Source: Cellulomonas fimi ATCC 484 (GTDB taxonomy: Bacteria; Actinomycetota; Actinomycetes; Actinomycetales; Cellulomonadaceae). From it: a DNA stretch of 64,000 bases. Of the stretch, positions 7,891 to 17,109 are shown piece by piece (positions within the stretch are counted from its first letter, which is position 1; each line of letters starts with the position of its first letter). Under the pieces are notes generated by a model. The model saw nothing but the letters and a program-made list of their open reading frames with translations, had not been told where the DNA came from and did not search any database. The position numbers were made by a program, and so were the translations under genes. The stretch spans positions 1,736,001 through 1,800,000 of the forward strand of contig NC_015514.1 of assembly GCF_000212695.1 (NCBI RefSeq), written 5' to 3'.

Positions 7891-8023
7891 CGCGGTGCCC
7901 GCCTGCGGGGCACAAACGGTTGGCGCGGGGCACTGCGGTAGGCGAGGCTGGGCGGGCACATGCGCACGACCGGCGACTCCGTCCCGGTCGTGCCGACCGA
8001 CCGAGCACCACGAGGAGACGCCG

Positions 8024-8221
8024 ATGGGGAACGACAGCGCGAAGCCGGCAGCGGGGGCGGCGAGCGACGACGCCAAGGCGAAGTTCCGGGAGGCGCTCGA
8101 CCGCAAGAAGGCGGCGCAGCACCGGACGGCCGACGCGTCGACGAACACCGGTCCCGTGCACGGCTCCGAGACGGCCGGCCCGGTCCAGCGGCGCTTCCAG
8201 CGCAAGTCCGGCGCCTCCTGA
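8024..8221 (+). CDS. DUF5302 family small protein
   Basis: A 65-aa hydrophilic protein matching the actinobacterial DUF5302 pattern: an acidic/alanine N-terminus, a central helix DAKAKFREALDRKKA, and a C-terminal segment with HGSE and the basic ending QRRFQRKSG. Function unknown. The lysine- and arginine-rich tail could bind nucleic acid, but nothing proves it. ATG at 8024 has GAGGAG 6-7 nt upstream. It is transcribed alone, followed by a perfect 16-bp hairpin that also terminates serA from the other side. Confidence 0.8.
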   Translation: MGNDSAKPAAGAASDDAKAKFREALDRKKAAQHRTADASTNTGPVHGSETAGPVQRRFQRKSGAS

Positions 8222-8264
8222 CGGGAGCGTCCGCACCGGCGGGTCCGCGACCGGCCCGAATCAC

Positions 8265-8300
8265 GCGAGAGGCCCCGCCGGCATCGGCGGGGCCTCTCGC
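8265..8300. terminator. Bidirectional terminator between the DUF5302 gene and serA
   Basis: A perfect 16-bp inverted repeat (GCGAGAGGCCCCGCCG and complement) around the loop GCAT. Convergent genes on both sides make it a two-way terminator. Confidence 0.85.
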
Positions 8301-8332
8301 ACGTCCAGCGCCCGGGTGGCCGGGCAGGTGGG

Positions 8333-9532
8333 TCAGGACAGCAGGCGCAGCCGCACGGACTCGGGGCGCGAGGCGAGCGCGTCGACGACGGCCTGGTCGA
8401 CGCTCGACCCGGCGTCGGTCACCACGTAGCCCAGCTCGCCGCGCGTCGCGAGCAGCTGGCCCTCGACGTTGACGCCGTGCTCGGCGAGCGTCGCGTTCAC
8501 GGCGGCCAGCACCCCGGGCACGTTGCGGTGCAGGAACGCGAGGCGGTGCGCGCCGGGCGGCTGGTCGAGGGCGAGGTTGGGCAGGTTGACGCTGAGCGTC
8601 GTCGAGCCGGTGGCGAGGTAGTCCCGCACCTTGTTCGACACGAACTGGCCGATCGCCTCCTGGGCCTCCTCGGTCGAGCCGCCGGTGTGCGGCGTGAGGA
8701 TGACGTTCGGCAGGCCGCGCAGCTCGGAGTCGAACGGGTCGCCCTTGCGCTTGGGCTCGACCGGGAAGACGTCGACCGCCGCGCCGCTCACGTGGCCCGA
8801 CACGACCGCGTCGCGCAGGGCCGCGTAGTCGACGACGAACCCGCGCGACAGGTTGAGGAACACCGAGCCGGGGCGCATGCGGGCGAACTGCTTGGCGCCG
8901 AACAGGCCGGCGTTGCCGCTGCGGCCGTCGACGTGCAGCGTGACGACGTCGGCCGCCTCGAGCAGCTCGTCGAGCGTGTCCATGCGCCGGGCGTTGCCGA
9001 GCGCGAGCTTCTCGGCGGTGTCGTAGAAGACGACGGACATGCCGAGGTTCTCGGCGAGGACGGACAGCTGGGTGCCGATGTTGCCGTAGCCGATGATGCC
9101 GAGCGTGCGGCCGCGGACCTCGTGCGCGCCGGTCGCGGACTTGTTCCACACGCCGTCGTGCATCGCCCTGTCGAACTCGGTGAGGCGGCGGGTCAGCGCG
9201 ATGATCTCCGAGATCGCGATCTCCACGACGGAGCGCGTGTTCGAGAACGGCGCGTTGAACGTCGCGACGCCGCGCGACGCCGCGGTCGCGAGGTCGATCT
9301 GGTTGGTCCCGATGCAGTACGCGCCGATGGCGACGAGGTCGGGGGCCCGCTCCAGCACGGACGCGGTCACGTGCGTCTTGGAGCGGATGCCGAGGAGCTG
9401 GACCCCCTGCAGGGCCTCGACGAGCTCGTGCTCGTCGAGCGCACCCGTGCGGGTGGTCACGTCGAAGCCGGCGGACTCGAGGATCGAGCGCGCCTGCGGG
9501 TGGAGGTTCTCGAGCAGCAGGGCCTTGGGCAC
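8333..9532 (-). CDS. serA: D-3-phosphoglycerate dehydrogenase
   Basis: First enzyme of phosphorylated serine synthesis: 3-phosphoglycerate + NAD+ to 3-phosphohydroxypyruvate. The 399-aa form has the N-terminal substrate half (SKTHVTASVLERAP), the NAD domain (GYGNIGTQ), the catalytic Arg in LNLSRGFVVD, Glu in DVFPVEP and His in TPHTGGSTEEAQ. A C-terminal ACT domain follows (about residues 325-399, NVPGVLAAVNATLAEHGVNVEGQ) for serine feedback. It is the short E. coli-type architecture without the extra ASB domain of the about 530-aa mycobacterial enzyme. Start GTG at 9532 (VPKALLLENL) fits homologue N-termini; an in-frame GTG at 9589 would add a non-conserved arginine-rich leader. Predicted single-gene unit, ended by the hairpin at 8265-8300. 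Confidence 0.94.
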   Translation of the reverse strand: MPKALLLENLHPQARSILESAGFDVTTRTGALDEHELVEALQGVQLLGIRSKTHVTASVLERAPDLVAIGAYCIGTNQIDLATAASRGVATFNAPFSNTRSVVEIAISEIIALTRRLTEFDRAMHDGVWNKSATGAHEVRGRTLGIIGYGNIGTQLSVLAENLGMSVVFYDTAEKLALGNARRMDTLDELLEAADVVTLHVDGRSGNAGLFGAKQFARMRPGSVFLNLSRGFVVDYAALRDAVVSGHVSGAAVDVFPVEPKRKGDPFDSELRGLPNVILTPHTGGSTEEAQEAIGQFVSNKVRDYLATGSTTLSVNLPNLALDQPPGAHRLAFLHRNVPGVLAAVNATLAEHGVNVEGQLLATRGELGYVVTDAGSSVDQAVVDALASRPESVRLRLLS

Positions 9533-9602
9533 GCCCCTATGGTGCGCCCGGTCCGCCCCGCGACCCAAGACGGTCCGGCCCTCGGACACGCGCGACCGCC
9601 GC

Positions 9603-11855
9603 TCAGGCGGGGGCGTCCCACCCCGTCGGGAGGTCGGCCGCGTGCACCACGCGCAGGGTGCGCGTGGGGCGCGTCATCGCCACGTAGAGGTCGCCCGCGG
9701 ACGCCGCGAGGACCTCGGCTGGCTCGACGAGGACGACGACGTCGAACTCCAGACCCTTCGCCTCCCGCGGGGTGAGCAGCACGAGCGGGGCGTCGAGGTC
9801 GGCGGACGACGCGCCGCTGCCCAGGACGGCGGCGGTGCCGGCGTCGCGCAGCACCTCGTCGACGCGTGCGAGCGTCGCGGGCGTCGCGACGACGGCGACA
9901 CGCCCCGCACCCGTGGCGTCGGCGACCTCGCTGACCGACTTCTCCGCGTGCCGCGCAGCGGCGACGGCGAGCCCGTCGGCGGAGACGCGGTCGACCAGGA
10001 GGGCGTCGGGCACGTCGCGCGCCGACGTCAGCGGGCTGACGGGCAGCCGTGCGGCCGCCGCGACGCGGCGGGCGGTCTCCGCGACGAGGGCCGGGGTCCG
10101 GTAGTTGACGGTGAGCTCCGCGAGCCGCCACGACGAGCGCAGCACCGGGTCCAGCATCCGGGCCCAGTCGCGCGCGCCTGCGACGGCGGTGGTCTGCGCG
10201 ACGTCGCCGACGATCGTGAGCGAACGGGTCGGCACGCGCCGCAGCAGGGCGCGCCAGGCCATCGCGGACAGCTCCTGCGCCTCGTCGACGACGACGTGCC
10301 CGTACGTCCAGGTGCGGTCCGCGGCGGCGCGCTCGGCGGTCGTGAGCGCCGGACCCGTCGACGCGAACCGGTCGGCGAGCATCTCGGCGGACACGAGCGC
10401 GCCGCTGCCGGTGGACTGCAGCACCTGGCGCGCGTACTCGAGCTCGGACGCACGCCGCTCGGCCGCGGCCCTGGCCTGCGCGCGCGCCGCCTGGTCGTCC
10501 TCGCCGAGCAGCTCGGCGGCCTCGTCGAGCAGCGGCACGTCGGCCGGCGTCCACGGGGCGTCGGGGTCCCGCGCGAGCAGCGCGCGGTCCGCGGGGGAGA
10601 GCTGGGGGGCGGCGGACTCGAGGCGCCACGGCTTGGCCCACAGGTCGGCGAGGAGCTTCTCGGGGGTCAGGGGCATCCAGGCCAGGTTGAGCGCGACCCG
10701 GATCTCGCGCGTCGTGCGCAGCTCCTCGAGGATCTCGCCGCGCTCGTCAGGCGGGATGTCCCCGCCGAGCTGGGCGACGTACTGCTCGGCGAGCCGCCCG
10801 AGCATGTCGCGCACGAAGCCGACCCGCGCGAGGTTGTGCGGCCGGTGGTTGCGCCGGGCGCGGGCGATCGCCGACGCGACGTCCTGCGGTCTCACGACGA
10901 CGGTCCGCCCGTCGATGCGCACCGTGACCGGCTCGGCGGGCACGCGCTGGCGGTCCCGGACCGCGCGCGCGACGACCGCCGCCATGACGGCCCGGCCCTT
11001 GACCTCGGCGACCTGCTCGGGCTCGGAGCCGGTCGCGGCCAGGCCGGGCACGAGCTCGGCCACGGTCGTCGTCACGACGCCGGTCTCGCCGAGCGACGGC
11101 AGCACCTGGTCGATGTAGCGCAGGAACGTGCGGCTCGGGCCGACCAGCAGGACGCCCGACCGCTCGAGCTGACGGCGGTGCGCGTACAGCAGGTAGGCGG
11201 CGCGGTGCAGCGCGACGGCCGTCTTGCCGGTCCCGGGACCGCCCTGCACGACCAGGGCCCCGCCGAGCTCGTCACGGATGATCGTGTCCTGCTCGGCCTG
11301 GATCGTGGCGACGATGTCACCCATGCGCCCGGTGCGGCCCGCCGCGAGGCCCGCGAGCAGCGCGCCCTCACCCGACAGGCCGGTCAGGCGGGCGTCGTCG
11401 GCGTCGGAGAGCAGGTCGAGGTCGAGCACCTCGTCCTCGACCCCCGTCACGGTCCGGCCGCGCGTGACGACGTGCCGGCGGCGCACGACGCCGTCGGGGT
11501 GCGCGGCCGTGGCCCGGTAGAACGCCTGCGCGGCGGGCGCCCGCCAGTCCGTGAGCAGCGGCGACTGGTCCTCGTCCGTCAGACCGATGCGCCCCACGTA
11601 GCGACGGTTCCCGTCGTCGAGGTCCAGACGGCCGAACACCAGGCGCTCCTCGACGGCCTCCAGCTGCGCGACCCGGTCCTCGTACAGCGTCGCGAACGCG
11701 TCACGCTCGCTGCGGTTCTGCGGCGAGCCCGACGGGCCGGAGCGCCGCACGTGCGCGAGGCGCGCGCGGGTCTGCGCCCGCAGGTCGTCGAGGCGGCCGT
11801 AGAGCCGGTCCACCGTCTGCTGCTCGGCGGCCAGCTCGCTCTCGATCCCTGCCAC
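9603..11855 (-). CDS. helD: HelD-like superfamily 1 helicase, RNA polymerase-recycling ATPase
   Basis: A 750-aa UvrD/Rep-like ATPase of the HelD family, which in Gram-positives prises stalled RNA polymerase off DNA using two arms rather than unwinding DNA. The N-terminal coiled-coil arm (about residues 1-60, ELAAEQQTVDRLYGRLDD) is the segment that enters the polymerase secondary channel in known HelD structures. Walker A is GGPGTGKTAV with Lys211, Walker B is DEAQE with Asp524-Glu525. The split ATPase domain with a large insert (about 260-480) is typical. Start GTG 11855 is preceded by GGAGG. GATAAT at 11955-11960 (minus strand) is a plausible -10. Some actinobacterial homologues (HelR) give rifampicin tolerance under a RAE element; none was recognised upstream. 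Confidence 0.9.
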   Translation of the reverse strand: MAGIESELAAEQQTVDRLYGRLDDLRAQTRARLAHVRRSGPSGSPQNRSERDAFATLYEDRVAQLEAVEERLVFGRLDLDDGNRRYVGRIGLTDEDQSPLLTDWRAPAAQAFYRATAAHPDGVVRRRHVVTRGRTVTGVEDEVLDLDLLSDADDARLTGLSGEGALLAGLAAGRTGRMGDIVATIQAEQDTIIRDELGGALVVQGGPGTGKTAVALHRAAYLLYAHRRQLERSGVLLVGPSRTFLRYIDQVLPSLGETGVVTTTVAELVPGLAATGSEPEQVAEVKGRAVMAAVVARAVRDRQRVPAEPVTVRIDGRTVVVRPQDVASAIARARRNHRPHNLARVGFVRDMLGRLAEQYVAQLGGDIPPDERGEILEELRTTREIRVALNLAWMPLTPEKLLADLWAKPWRLESAAPQLSPADRALLARDPDAPWTPADVPLLDEAAELLGEDDQAARAQARAAAERRASELEYARQVLQSTGSGALVSAEMLADRFASTGPALTTAERAAADRTWTYGHVVVDEAQELSAMAWRALLRRVPTRSLTIVGDVAQTTAVAGARDWARMLDPVLRSSWRLAELTVNYRTPALVAETARRVAAAARLPVSPLTSARDVPDALLVDRVSADGLAVAAARHAEKSVSEVADATGAGRVAVVATPATLARVDEVLRDAGTAAVLGSGASSADLDAPLVLLTPREAKGLEFDVVVLVEPAEVLAASAGDLYVAMTRPTRTLRVVHAADLPTGWDAPA

Positions 11856-11954
11856 TGATCCTCCGTCCGCGAGCCCGTCGTGCCGTACCCCGACGCCCCG
11901 GGGACGGGGCGCTCGGCCCGCGCGGGCGGGCGCAGGGCGACGGAGCGGCCGTCC

Positions 11955-11960
11955 ATTATC
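11955..11960 (-). promoter_or_regulatory. Probable helD -10 box
   Basis: GATAAT on the minus strand, in an unusually AT-rich short stretch, about 100 nt before the helD start. No convincing -35 was found. Confidence 0.4.
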
Positions 11961-12080
11961 CGCCACCCGCGGGGTGCTCGCACCCACCGGGACGGTGACG
12001 GGCGTGAGAGCGGGATCACGCGGGCGGCGGGATCGCGGCGTGCCCTCTACGCTTCCTCCCAGCCCGACGAGAGGACTCCC

Positions 12081-13307
12081 GTGACCCACGCCCCGGCCGC
12101 AGCCGGCGACGCCCGCGACCACGCGCTGCCCCCGGCGCGCGACGGTGCGATCCGCCTGCTGCTGGTCGAGGACGACGACGGCGACGCGCTGCTCGTGCGC
12201 GAGCACCTCGACGACGCGGGCCTGGTCGTGGACCTCACGTGGGTGCGTTCGCTCGACGAGGCGCTCGAACGCCTCGACGTCGACTGCGTGCTGCTCGACC
12301 TGGGGCTCCCGGACGCGATGGGCATCGGGGCGCTCGAGCGGCTCCTGGACGCGGGCGCGCCCGCGGTCGTCGTCCTGACGGGCCTCGCCGACGCGGACGC
12401 GGGCATCCAGGCGGTCGCCGCCGGCGCGCAGGACTACCTCGTCAAGGGCGAGGTCGACGGCGGCCTGCTCGGCCGCTCGGTGCGCTACGCCGTCCAGCGC
12501 CGCCGGCTCGAGGCGACCGACCGCGAGCTGTACCGCAGCCTCGTGCGTGCGGAGGAGACGACGCGCCTCGAGCGCGCGCTCCTGCCGACCCCCGCGGTGC
12601 GCGACGGTGGCCTGGAGGTCCTCGTCGGCTACCGCGCCGGCCGGGAGGGGCTGCTGGGCGGCGACTTCTACGACGTCGTCGAGAGGGCGGACGGGACGGT
12701 GCTGGCGCTGGTGGGCGACGTGTGCGGACACGGGCCGGACGAGGCCGCGCTCGGGGCGACGCTGCGGACCGCGTGGCGCACGCTCGTCCTCGCGGGCGTG
12801 CCCGTGCAGGACATCCTCGGGCTGCTGGAGCGCGTGCTGGCGTTCGAGCGGGCCCGGCCCGAGGTCTTCACCACGGCGACGATGCTCGTCGTGGCCCCGG
12901 ACCGGACCTCTGCCGACCTCTACCAGGCGGGCCACCCGGCGCCGATCCTGCTGGGCCCGCCGTCCACGCTCCTGCCGACGCAGCGGCGCGGACGCGCGCT
13001 CGGCATCCCCGTCTCGGGCGGCTGGGAACCCGAGCGGCTCGAGCTGGGGAGCTCCTGGCGGGTGCTGCTGTACACGGACGGCCTGCTCGAGGCGACGGTC
13101 CGCGGCGGTCCCGAACGGCTCGGCAAGGCCGGTCTGCTCGCGGTGGTGGACGACGCGCTCGCCGCGGAGCTCGCCCGCGCGGGCGGGGGACTCGACGACG
13201 AGGGCCCCGGCGGGGTCGTCGCCCGGGTGCTGCACGCGGTGCGTGAGCTGCACGGAGGCGACCTCGTCGACGACGCCGCCGCCGTCCTGCTCGGGTGGGG
13301 CGCGTGA
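12081..13307 (+). CDS. Response regulator with C-terminal PP2C/SpoIIE-type phosphatase
   Basis: A 408-aa fusion. Residues 24-145 are a CheY-like receiver with acidic pocket EDDDGD, phosphoacceptor Asp73 (LLDLGLPD) and Lys121 (DYLVKGEV). A helical linker follows, then a SpoIIE/RsbU-type PP2C phosphatase (about 185-405) with metal-binding [18 protein letters not shown] and the closing DDAAAVLLG. Such proteins dephosphorylate anti-sigma-factor antagonists or similar phosphoproteins when the receiver is phosphorylated, as in RssB/RsbU-like switches. GAGAGGA just upstream supports GTG 12081, and TACGCT at 12048-12053 is a possible -10. The stop overlaps the next gene's start (GTGA), so the kinase at 13304 is translationally coupled and probably the phosphodonor. 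The target sigma-factor module is not in this window. Confidence 0.9.
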   Translation: MTHAPAAAGDARDHALPPARDGAIRLLLVEDDDGDALLVREHLDDAGLVVDLTWVRSLDEALERLDVDCVLLDLGLPDAMGIGALERLLDAGAPAVVVLTGLADADAGIQAVAAGAQDYLVKGEVDGGLLGRSVRYAVQRRRLEATDRELYRSLVRAEETTRLERALLPTPAVRDGGLEVLVGYRAGREGLLGGDFYDVVERADGTVLALVGDVCGHGPDEAALGATLRTAWRTLVLAGVPVQDILGLLERVLAFERARPEVFTTATMLVVAPDRTSADLYQAGHPAPILLGPPSTLLPTQRRGRALGIPVSGGWEPERLELGSSWRVLLYTDGLLEATVRGGPERLGKAGLLAVVDDALAAELARAGGGLDDEGPGGVVARVLHAVRELHGGDLVDDAAAVLLGWGA

Positions 13308-14893
13308 CCGCGACCCCGTCGCGCGCCGCCCGGCGCCGCGCGACGCTCCGCTCCCGCCTGCTCGGTCTGCTGCTCACCGCGGCGTTCGCGCTCGCGCTCG
13401 TCGTGGCCGGCACGGGCCTGGTGCTCGGGCGCGTGCTCGAGCGGCAGGACGCCGTGACGGAGACGTTCTTCGACGCCGTCACGCAGGCGGACGGTGCCTA
13501 CATCCAGCTCGTCGACTCCGAGACCTCGGTGCGCGGCTTCGCGCTCACAGGAGACGAGGTGACGCTGGAACCCTTCGAGCGGGCCGCCGAGGACGACCTG
13601 TCGTTCCGCACGCTCGCGGAGCGCGAGGCGGAGCGCGGCCTCGACCCCGAGCTCACGGCCGCTGCGCAGGCCGCGGGCGAGGCCGGGCGCCGGTGGCACG
13701 AGGAGTTCGCGCAGCCCGTCATGGAGCAGGTGCGCGCCGGCGGCACGGCCGCGGTCACGTCGCAGGAGATCGAGAGCGGCCGCGTGCTGTTCGACGACGC
13801 CCGCGGCAAGGCCGAGACGTACATGACGCTGCTGCGCGACCGACGGTCGGACGCGGTCGACGAGCTGTCCACGTGGACGCTCGTCGCCGCCGGGACGGTC
13901 GTGCTGCTCGTGCTCGCCGCCATCGCGGTCGGCATCTCCCTGTGGGTCGCCCTGCGGCGCTGGGTGCTCGAGCCCTTGCGCGACCTGGCGGCGGACGCGC
14001 GCGCCGTCGCGTCGGGCGACCTCACCCACCCCGTCGAGGCCACCGGCCCGGGCGAGATCGCGGCGCTCGCGGACGACGTCGAGCGCATGCGCGTCGCGCT
14101 GGTCACCGAGGTGCGTGCGGTCGAGGCGTCGCGCGCCGAGATCGCCGACGCGCACGAGCAGCTCACGACGCAGGCCGAGGAGCTGCGCCGCTCGAACCGG
14201 GACCTCGAGCAGTTCGCGTACGTCGCGTCGCACGACCTGCAGGAGCCGCTGCGCAAGATCGCGAGCTTCACGCAGCTGCTGCAGAAGCGGTACGGGGGGC
14301 AGCTCGACGAGCGCGCCGACCAGTACATCGCGTTCGCCGTCGACGGTGCGAAGCGGATGCAGCGGCTCATCAACGACCTGCTGGGCTTCTCGCGCGTGGG
14401 CCGCATGGGCGGCGAGGTCACCGACGTCGACCTGGACGCGGCGCTCGCCGAGGCCGTGGACAACCTGGGGGAGCGGATCGCGGAGACGGGTGCCGTCGTC
14501 ACGCACGACCCGCTGCCCACCGTGCAGGGCGAGGAGGCGCTGCTCGTGCAGCTCTTCCAGAACGTCGTCGGCAACGCCGTGAAGTTCCGGCACCCCGATC
14601 GCACGCCGCAGGTGCACCTGTCGGCGCGGCGGGTCGGCGAGGAGTGGGAGATCGAGTGCCGGGACAACGGCATCGGGATCGACCAGCAGTACGCCGACCG
14701 CGTCTTCGTCATCTTCCAGCGGCTGCACGCGAAGGACGTGTACGAGGGCACCGGGATCGGCCTCGCGCTGTGCAAGAAGATCGTCGAGTTCCACAACGGG
14801 CGCATCTGGATCGAGCCGTCGCCGGAGACCGGCACGCGTATCCTCTGGACGTTGCCCGTCCCCGCCGCGGACACCGTGGACGCCACCCCCTGA
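13304..14893 (+). CDS. CHASE3-HAMP sensor histidine kinase
   Basis: A 529-aa membrane kinase. Segment 1 (about residues 17-42) and segment 2 (about 188-211) flank an extracytoplasmic CHASE3-like helical domain (about 45-185; [16 protein letters not shown] is characteristic). A HAMP domain (about 212-265), a coiled coil, a HisKA domain with phosphoacceptor His310 in [11 protein letters not shown], and an HATPase_c domain with the N box [10 protein letters not shown]1 box DNGIGI and G2 box [11 protein letters not shown] follow. The HDLQEPLRK form is that of phytochrome-like (Cph1-type) kinases, which pair with single-domain receivers like the next gene. Start GTG 13304 overlaps the preceding stop by 4 nt; an in-frame GTG at 13295 is less likely. 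The sensed signal is unknown. Confidence 0.9.
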   Translation: MTATPSRAARRRATLRSRLLGLLLTAAFALALVVAGTGLVLGRVLERQDAVTETFFDAVTQADGAYIQLVDSETSVRGFALTGDEVTLEPFERAAEDDLSFRTLAEREAERGLDPELTAAAQAAGEAGRRWHEEFAQPVMEQVRAGGTAAVTSQEIESGRVLFDDARGKAETYMTLLRDRRSDAVDELSTWTLVAAGTVVLLVLAAIAVGISLWVALRRWVLEPLRDLAADARAVASGDLTHPVEATGPGEIAALADDVERMRVALVTEVRAVEASRAEIADAHEQLTTQAEELRRSNRDLEQFAYVASHDLQEPLRKIASFTQLLQKRYGGQLDERADQYIAFAVDGAKRMQRLINDLLGFSRVGRMGGEVTDVDLDAALAEAVDNLGERIAETGAVVTHDPLPTVQGEEALLVQLFQNVVGNAVKFRHPDRTPQVHLSARRVGEEWEIECRDNGIGIDQQYADRVFVIFQRLHAKDVYEGTGIGLALCKKIVEFHNGRIWIEPSPETGTRILWTLPVPAADTVDATP

Positions 14894-14904
14894 ACGGAGA
14901 CCCC

Positions 14905-15345
14905 GTGCCCTCCAGTCCCAAGATCATCGACGTGCTGCTCGTCGAGGACGACCCCGGCGACGTCCTGATGACCCGGGAGGCGTTCGAGCACAACAAGGTC
15001 CGCAACCGCCTGTGGGTCGTGCCGGACGGCGTGAGCGCGATGGAGTTCCTGCGCCGCGAGGGGGAGCACGCGGAGGCGCCGACGCCGGACCTGATCCTGC
15101 TCGACCTCAACCTGCCGCGGATGGACGGTCGCGAGGTGCTGCAGGCGCTCAAGGCGGACGAGTCGCTGCGCTCCATCCCGGTGGTCGTGCTCACGACGTC
15201 GGAGTCCGAGGAGGACGTGCTGCGCAGCTACTCGCTGCACGCGAACGCCTACGTCACCAAGCCGGTGGACTTCGACCGCTTCATCGACGTCGTCCGTCAG
15301 ATCGACGAGTTCTTCGTGGAGGTCGTGCGGCTGCCGACCCGCTGA
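14905..15345 (+). CDS. Single-domain response regulator (Rcp1-like)
   Basis: A 146-aa stand-alone receiver with no output domain. The acidic pair is in VEDDPGD, the phosphoacceptor is Asp67 in [11 protein letters not shown], switch residues are in [12 protein letters not shown], and Lys119 is in YVTKPVD. The long beta4-alpha4 region and the [12 protein letters not shown] start are typical of Rcp1-like regulators that accept phosphate from phytochrome-type kinases. It lies 11 nt after the kinase stop, with GGAG 5 nt before GTG 14905. Likely job: phosphate sink or shuttle between the kinase and the receiver-phosphatase. The strong hairpin at 15358-15395 closes this three-gene operon. Confidence 0.9.
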   Translation: MPSSPKIIDVLLVEDDPGDVLMTREAFEHNKVRNRLWVVPDGVSAMEFLRREGEHAEAPTPDLILLDLNLPRMDGREVLQALKADESLRSIPVVVLTTSESEEDVLRSYSLHANAYVTKPVDFDRFIDVVRQIDEFFVEVVRLPTR

Positions 15346-15357
15346 CCCGCACCACCT

Positions 15358-15395
15358 GCACGACGCCGGCCGGGAATCCCCGGCCGGCGTCGTGC
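15358..15395 (+). terminator. Terminator of the signalling operon
   Basis: A perfect 17-bp stem (GCACGACGCCGGCCGGG and complement) with an AATC loop, followed by GTTGT. It lies 13 nt after the receiver gene stop. Confidence 0.88.
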
Positions 15396-15454
15396 GTTGT
15401 CGACGGCATGCCCGCCGCACGGGGTGGGCGCACGACAGGAGGCTGACGCCCAGG

Positions 15455-16393
15455 ATGTTGGACCCGAGCGAGATCTACGACGTCGACGCGCAGGCTGCCG
15501 CACACCTGGCGCAGCGCGTCCGTGACGGAGCCGGCCCGGTGCTCGTGCACGCGGTCCGCGGCTTCGTGGACGCGGGCAGCGCCGGGCAGCTCGTCGCCGA
15601 GCACCTGACCGAGGAGCTCGGTGCGACGCGCCTCGTGACGTTCGACGTGGACCAGCTGCTCGACTACCGCTCGCGCCGCCCGGTGATGACGTTCGACTCC
15701 ACGACGTGGAGCGACTACGCCGACCCGGAGCTCGCGGTGGACGTGGTCGAGGACGCGGCAGGCGTCCCCTTCCTGCTGCTGCACGGCGTCGAGCCGGACG
15801 TGCAGTGGGAGCGGTACGTGGCCGCCGTGCGGCAGATCGTCGAGCGCTTCGACGTCCAGCTGACGGTGGGCGTGCACGGCGTGCCCATGGGCATCCCGCA
15901 CACGCGCCCCGTGTCGGTCACCGCGCACGCCACCCGACCCGAGCTCGTGGCGGACCAGGCGTCCTGGTTCGGCCGTGTGCAGGTGCCCGCCAGCGCGAGC
16001 GCGCTGCTCGAGCTGCGGCTCGGCCAGTCCGGGCACGACGCGATGGGCTTCGCGGTGCACGTGCCGCACTACCTCGCGCAGTCCGCGTACCCGCGCGCGA
16101 GCGTCGCGGCGCTGCACGGCATCGAGCGCGCCACGGGCCTGGACCTGCGGGCGGGCGCGCTGACCGAGGCCGCGCAGGAGGCGGAGCGCGAGATCGAGCG
16201 CCAGGTCGCGGGCTCGGAGGAGGTCGCGACGGTCGTGCGGGCGCTCGAGGAGCAGTACGACGCGTTCGCCCGCTCGATCGGCCGCACGAGCCTGCTGGCG
16301 AGCTCGACGGACCTGCCCACGGCCGACGAGCTGGGCGCTGAGTTCGAGCGGTTCCTCGCGGAGCAGCAGGGCGACGGCGACACCCCCCGCTGA
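15455..16393 (+). CDS. PAC2 family protein
   Basis: A 312-aa protein of the PAC2 family (named for proteasome assembly chaperone 2), found in most actinobacteria. Recognisable segments are [16 protein letters not shown] near the N-terminus, [18 protein letters not shown], and [14 protein letters not shown]. The second half is helical and glutamate-rich ([28 protein letters not shown]), likely a coiled coil for assembly. No transmembrane segment. Biochemical role in bacteria is unsettled; a link to the Pup-proteasome has been proposed from the family name only. ATG 15455 has AGGAGG 12 nt upstream, a rather long spacing. It stands alone between two terminators' worth of intergenic DNA. Confidence 0.85.
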   Translation: MLDPSEIYDVDAQAAAHLAQRVRDGAGPVLVHAVRGFVDAGSAGQLVAEHLTEELGATRLVTFDVDQLLDYRSRRPVMTFDSTTWSDYADPELAVDVVEDAAGVPFLLLHGVEPDVQWERYVAAVRQIVERFDVQLTVGVHGVPMGIPHTRPVSVTAHATRPELVADQASWFGRVQVPASASALLELRLGQSGHDAMGFAVHVPHYLAQSAYPRASVAALHGIERATGLDLRAGALTEAAQEAEREIERQVAGSEEVATVVRALEEQYDAFARSIGRTSLLASSTDLPTADELGAEFERFLAEQQGDGDTPR

Positions 16394-16677
16394 CCGGTTC
16401 TCCGCGGCGCGGGCCGCGACCTTTTCGCGACCGGACGTTTACCGGATCGTTGTCAGGTCGTTCCTCGCCCGTGCCGGAAAGCGTGGCGTGGCGTAGGTCA
16501 CCGTGCGAGGATGCACACGTTGCAGTGACGTGCTCGTCGGACCGGCGCCGGCGCCCTCACCTGGGCTTCGACACCTTCCAGCCTCGGCTGGTCCTCCCGG
16601 TGCAGAACGTGAGGCATTGCGGCACGGCGCGGGCAGAAGGGCCTGTGCCGTCACCGGTTGGACAGAAGGAACAGGTC
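16394..16677 (+). other. Long untranslated region before the cold-shock gene
   Basis: 284 nt without a credible gene. Possible -10 boxes are TAGGTC (16494-16499) and GAGGAT (16507-16512), which would give a 5' leader of roughly 160 nt, as is common for cold-shock mRNAs. A small hairpin CCAGC/GCTGG lies at 16578-16591. No known riboswitch was recognised. Confidence 0.4.
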
Positions 16678-16881
16678 ATGGCACAGGGTGCTGTCAAGTG
16701 GTTCAACGCCGAGAAGGGGTACGGCTTCATCGCGCAGGACGGCGGCGGCGCCGACGTCTTCGTGCACTACTCCGCGATCGACACGCAGGGCTACCGCAGC
16801 CTCGACGAGGGCCAGCGCGTCGAGTTCGAGATCACGCAGGGCGACAAGGGCCCGCAGGCGGAGCACGTCCGCCCGCTCTGA
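16678..16881 (+). CDS. Cold-shock protein (CspA family)
   Basis: A 67-aa single cold-shock domain that binds single-stranded RNA/DNA and melts mRNA structure. RNP1 is KGYGFI and RNP2 is VFVHYS, and the opening [11 protein letters not shown] is diagnostic. Length equals the family norm. ATG 16678 follows AAGGAA at a normal distance. The gene is preceded by a long leader and followed by a very strong hairpin (16926-16963), so it is transcribed alone. Whether it is cold-induced or constitutive cannot be read from the sequence; the long leader favours post-transcriptional control. Confidence 0.95.
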   Translation: MAQGAVKWFNAEKGYGFIAQDGGGADVFVHYSAIDTQGYRSLDEGQRVEFEITQGDKGPQAEHVRPL

Positions 16882-16925
16882 CACTCCTCGACGCGGGGTC
16901 CCAGCGCCCGGCGTCCGGTGGTCGC

Positions 16926-16963
16926 CGACAAGGGCCGCACCCCCACGGGTGCGGCCCTTGTCG
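16926..16963 (+). terminator. Terminator of the cold-shock gene
   Basis: A 17-bp perfect stem (CGACAAGGGCCGCACCC and complement) with loop CCAC. It lies between the cold-shock gene and the convergent spermidine-synthase-like gene with its 36-bp repeats. Confidence 0.88.
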
Positions 16964-17001
16964 CGTCACCAGGCCCGGCCGGTCTGACCGGCGGCGACGG
17001 G

Positions 17002-17109
17002 TCGTGCCGCACCGCCGGTCAGCCCTGCCGCTGCGGCTCGTGCCGCACCACCGGTCAGCCTTGCCGCTGCGGCTCGTGCCGCACCACCGGTCAGCCTTGC
17101 CGCTGCGGC
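17002..17109. repeat. Three tandem 36-bp repeats at the 3' end of the spermidine-synthase-like gene
   Basis: Copies at 17002-17037, 17038-17073 and 17074-17109. Copies 2 and 3 are identical; copy 1 differs at two positions. A degenerate partial fourth copy starts at 17110. On the minus strand, in the gene's frame, each full unit encodes VRHEPQRQG followed by TGA. The real gene stops inside copy 3 (stop 17091-17093), and copies 1 and 2 lie after the stop. The repeat is therefore a tandem duplication of the gene's own tail. Confidence 0.9.

Noticed and set aside
11856..12080. A rifamycin-associated element (RAE) upstream of helD
   Set aside because: No inverted repeat resembling GGGGCTTGCGGCAAGCCCC was found; GGGGTGCTCGCACCC is only a chance GC palindrome.
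12262..12275. TCGAAC/GTTCGA half-sites inside coding DNA (for example near 12265, 14195, 49513, 50196)
   Set aside because: Single half-sites without the N4-spaced partner, inside genes; not LexA boxes.
17002..17109. CRISPR array
   Set aside because: The 36-bp units are contiguous with no spacers and repeat the 3' end of a gene.
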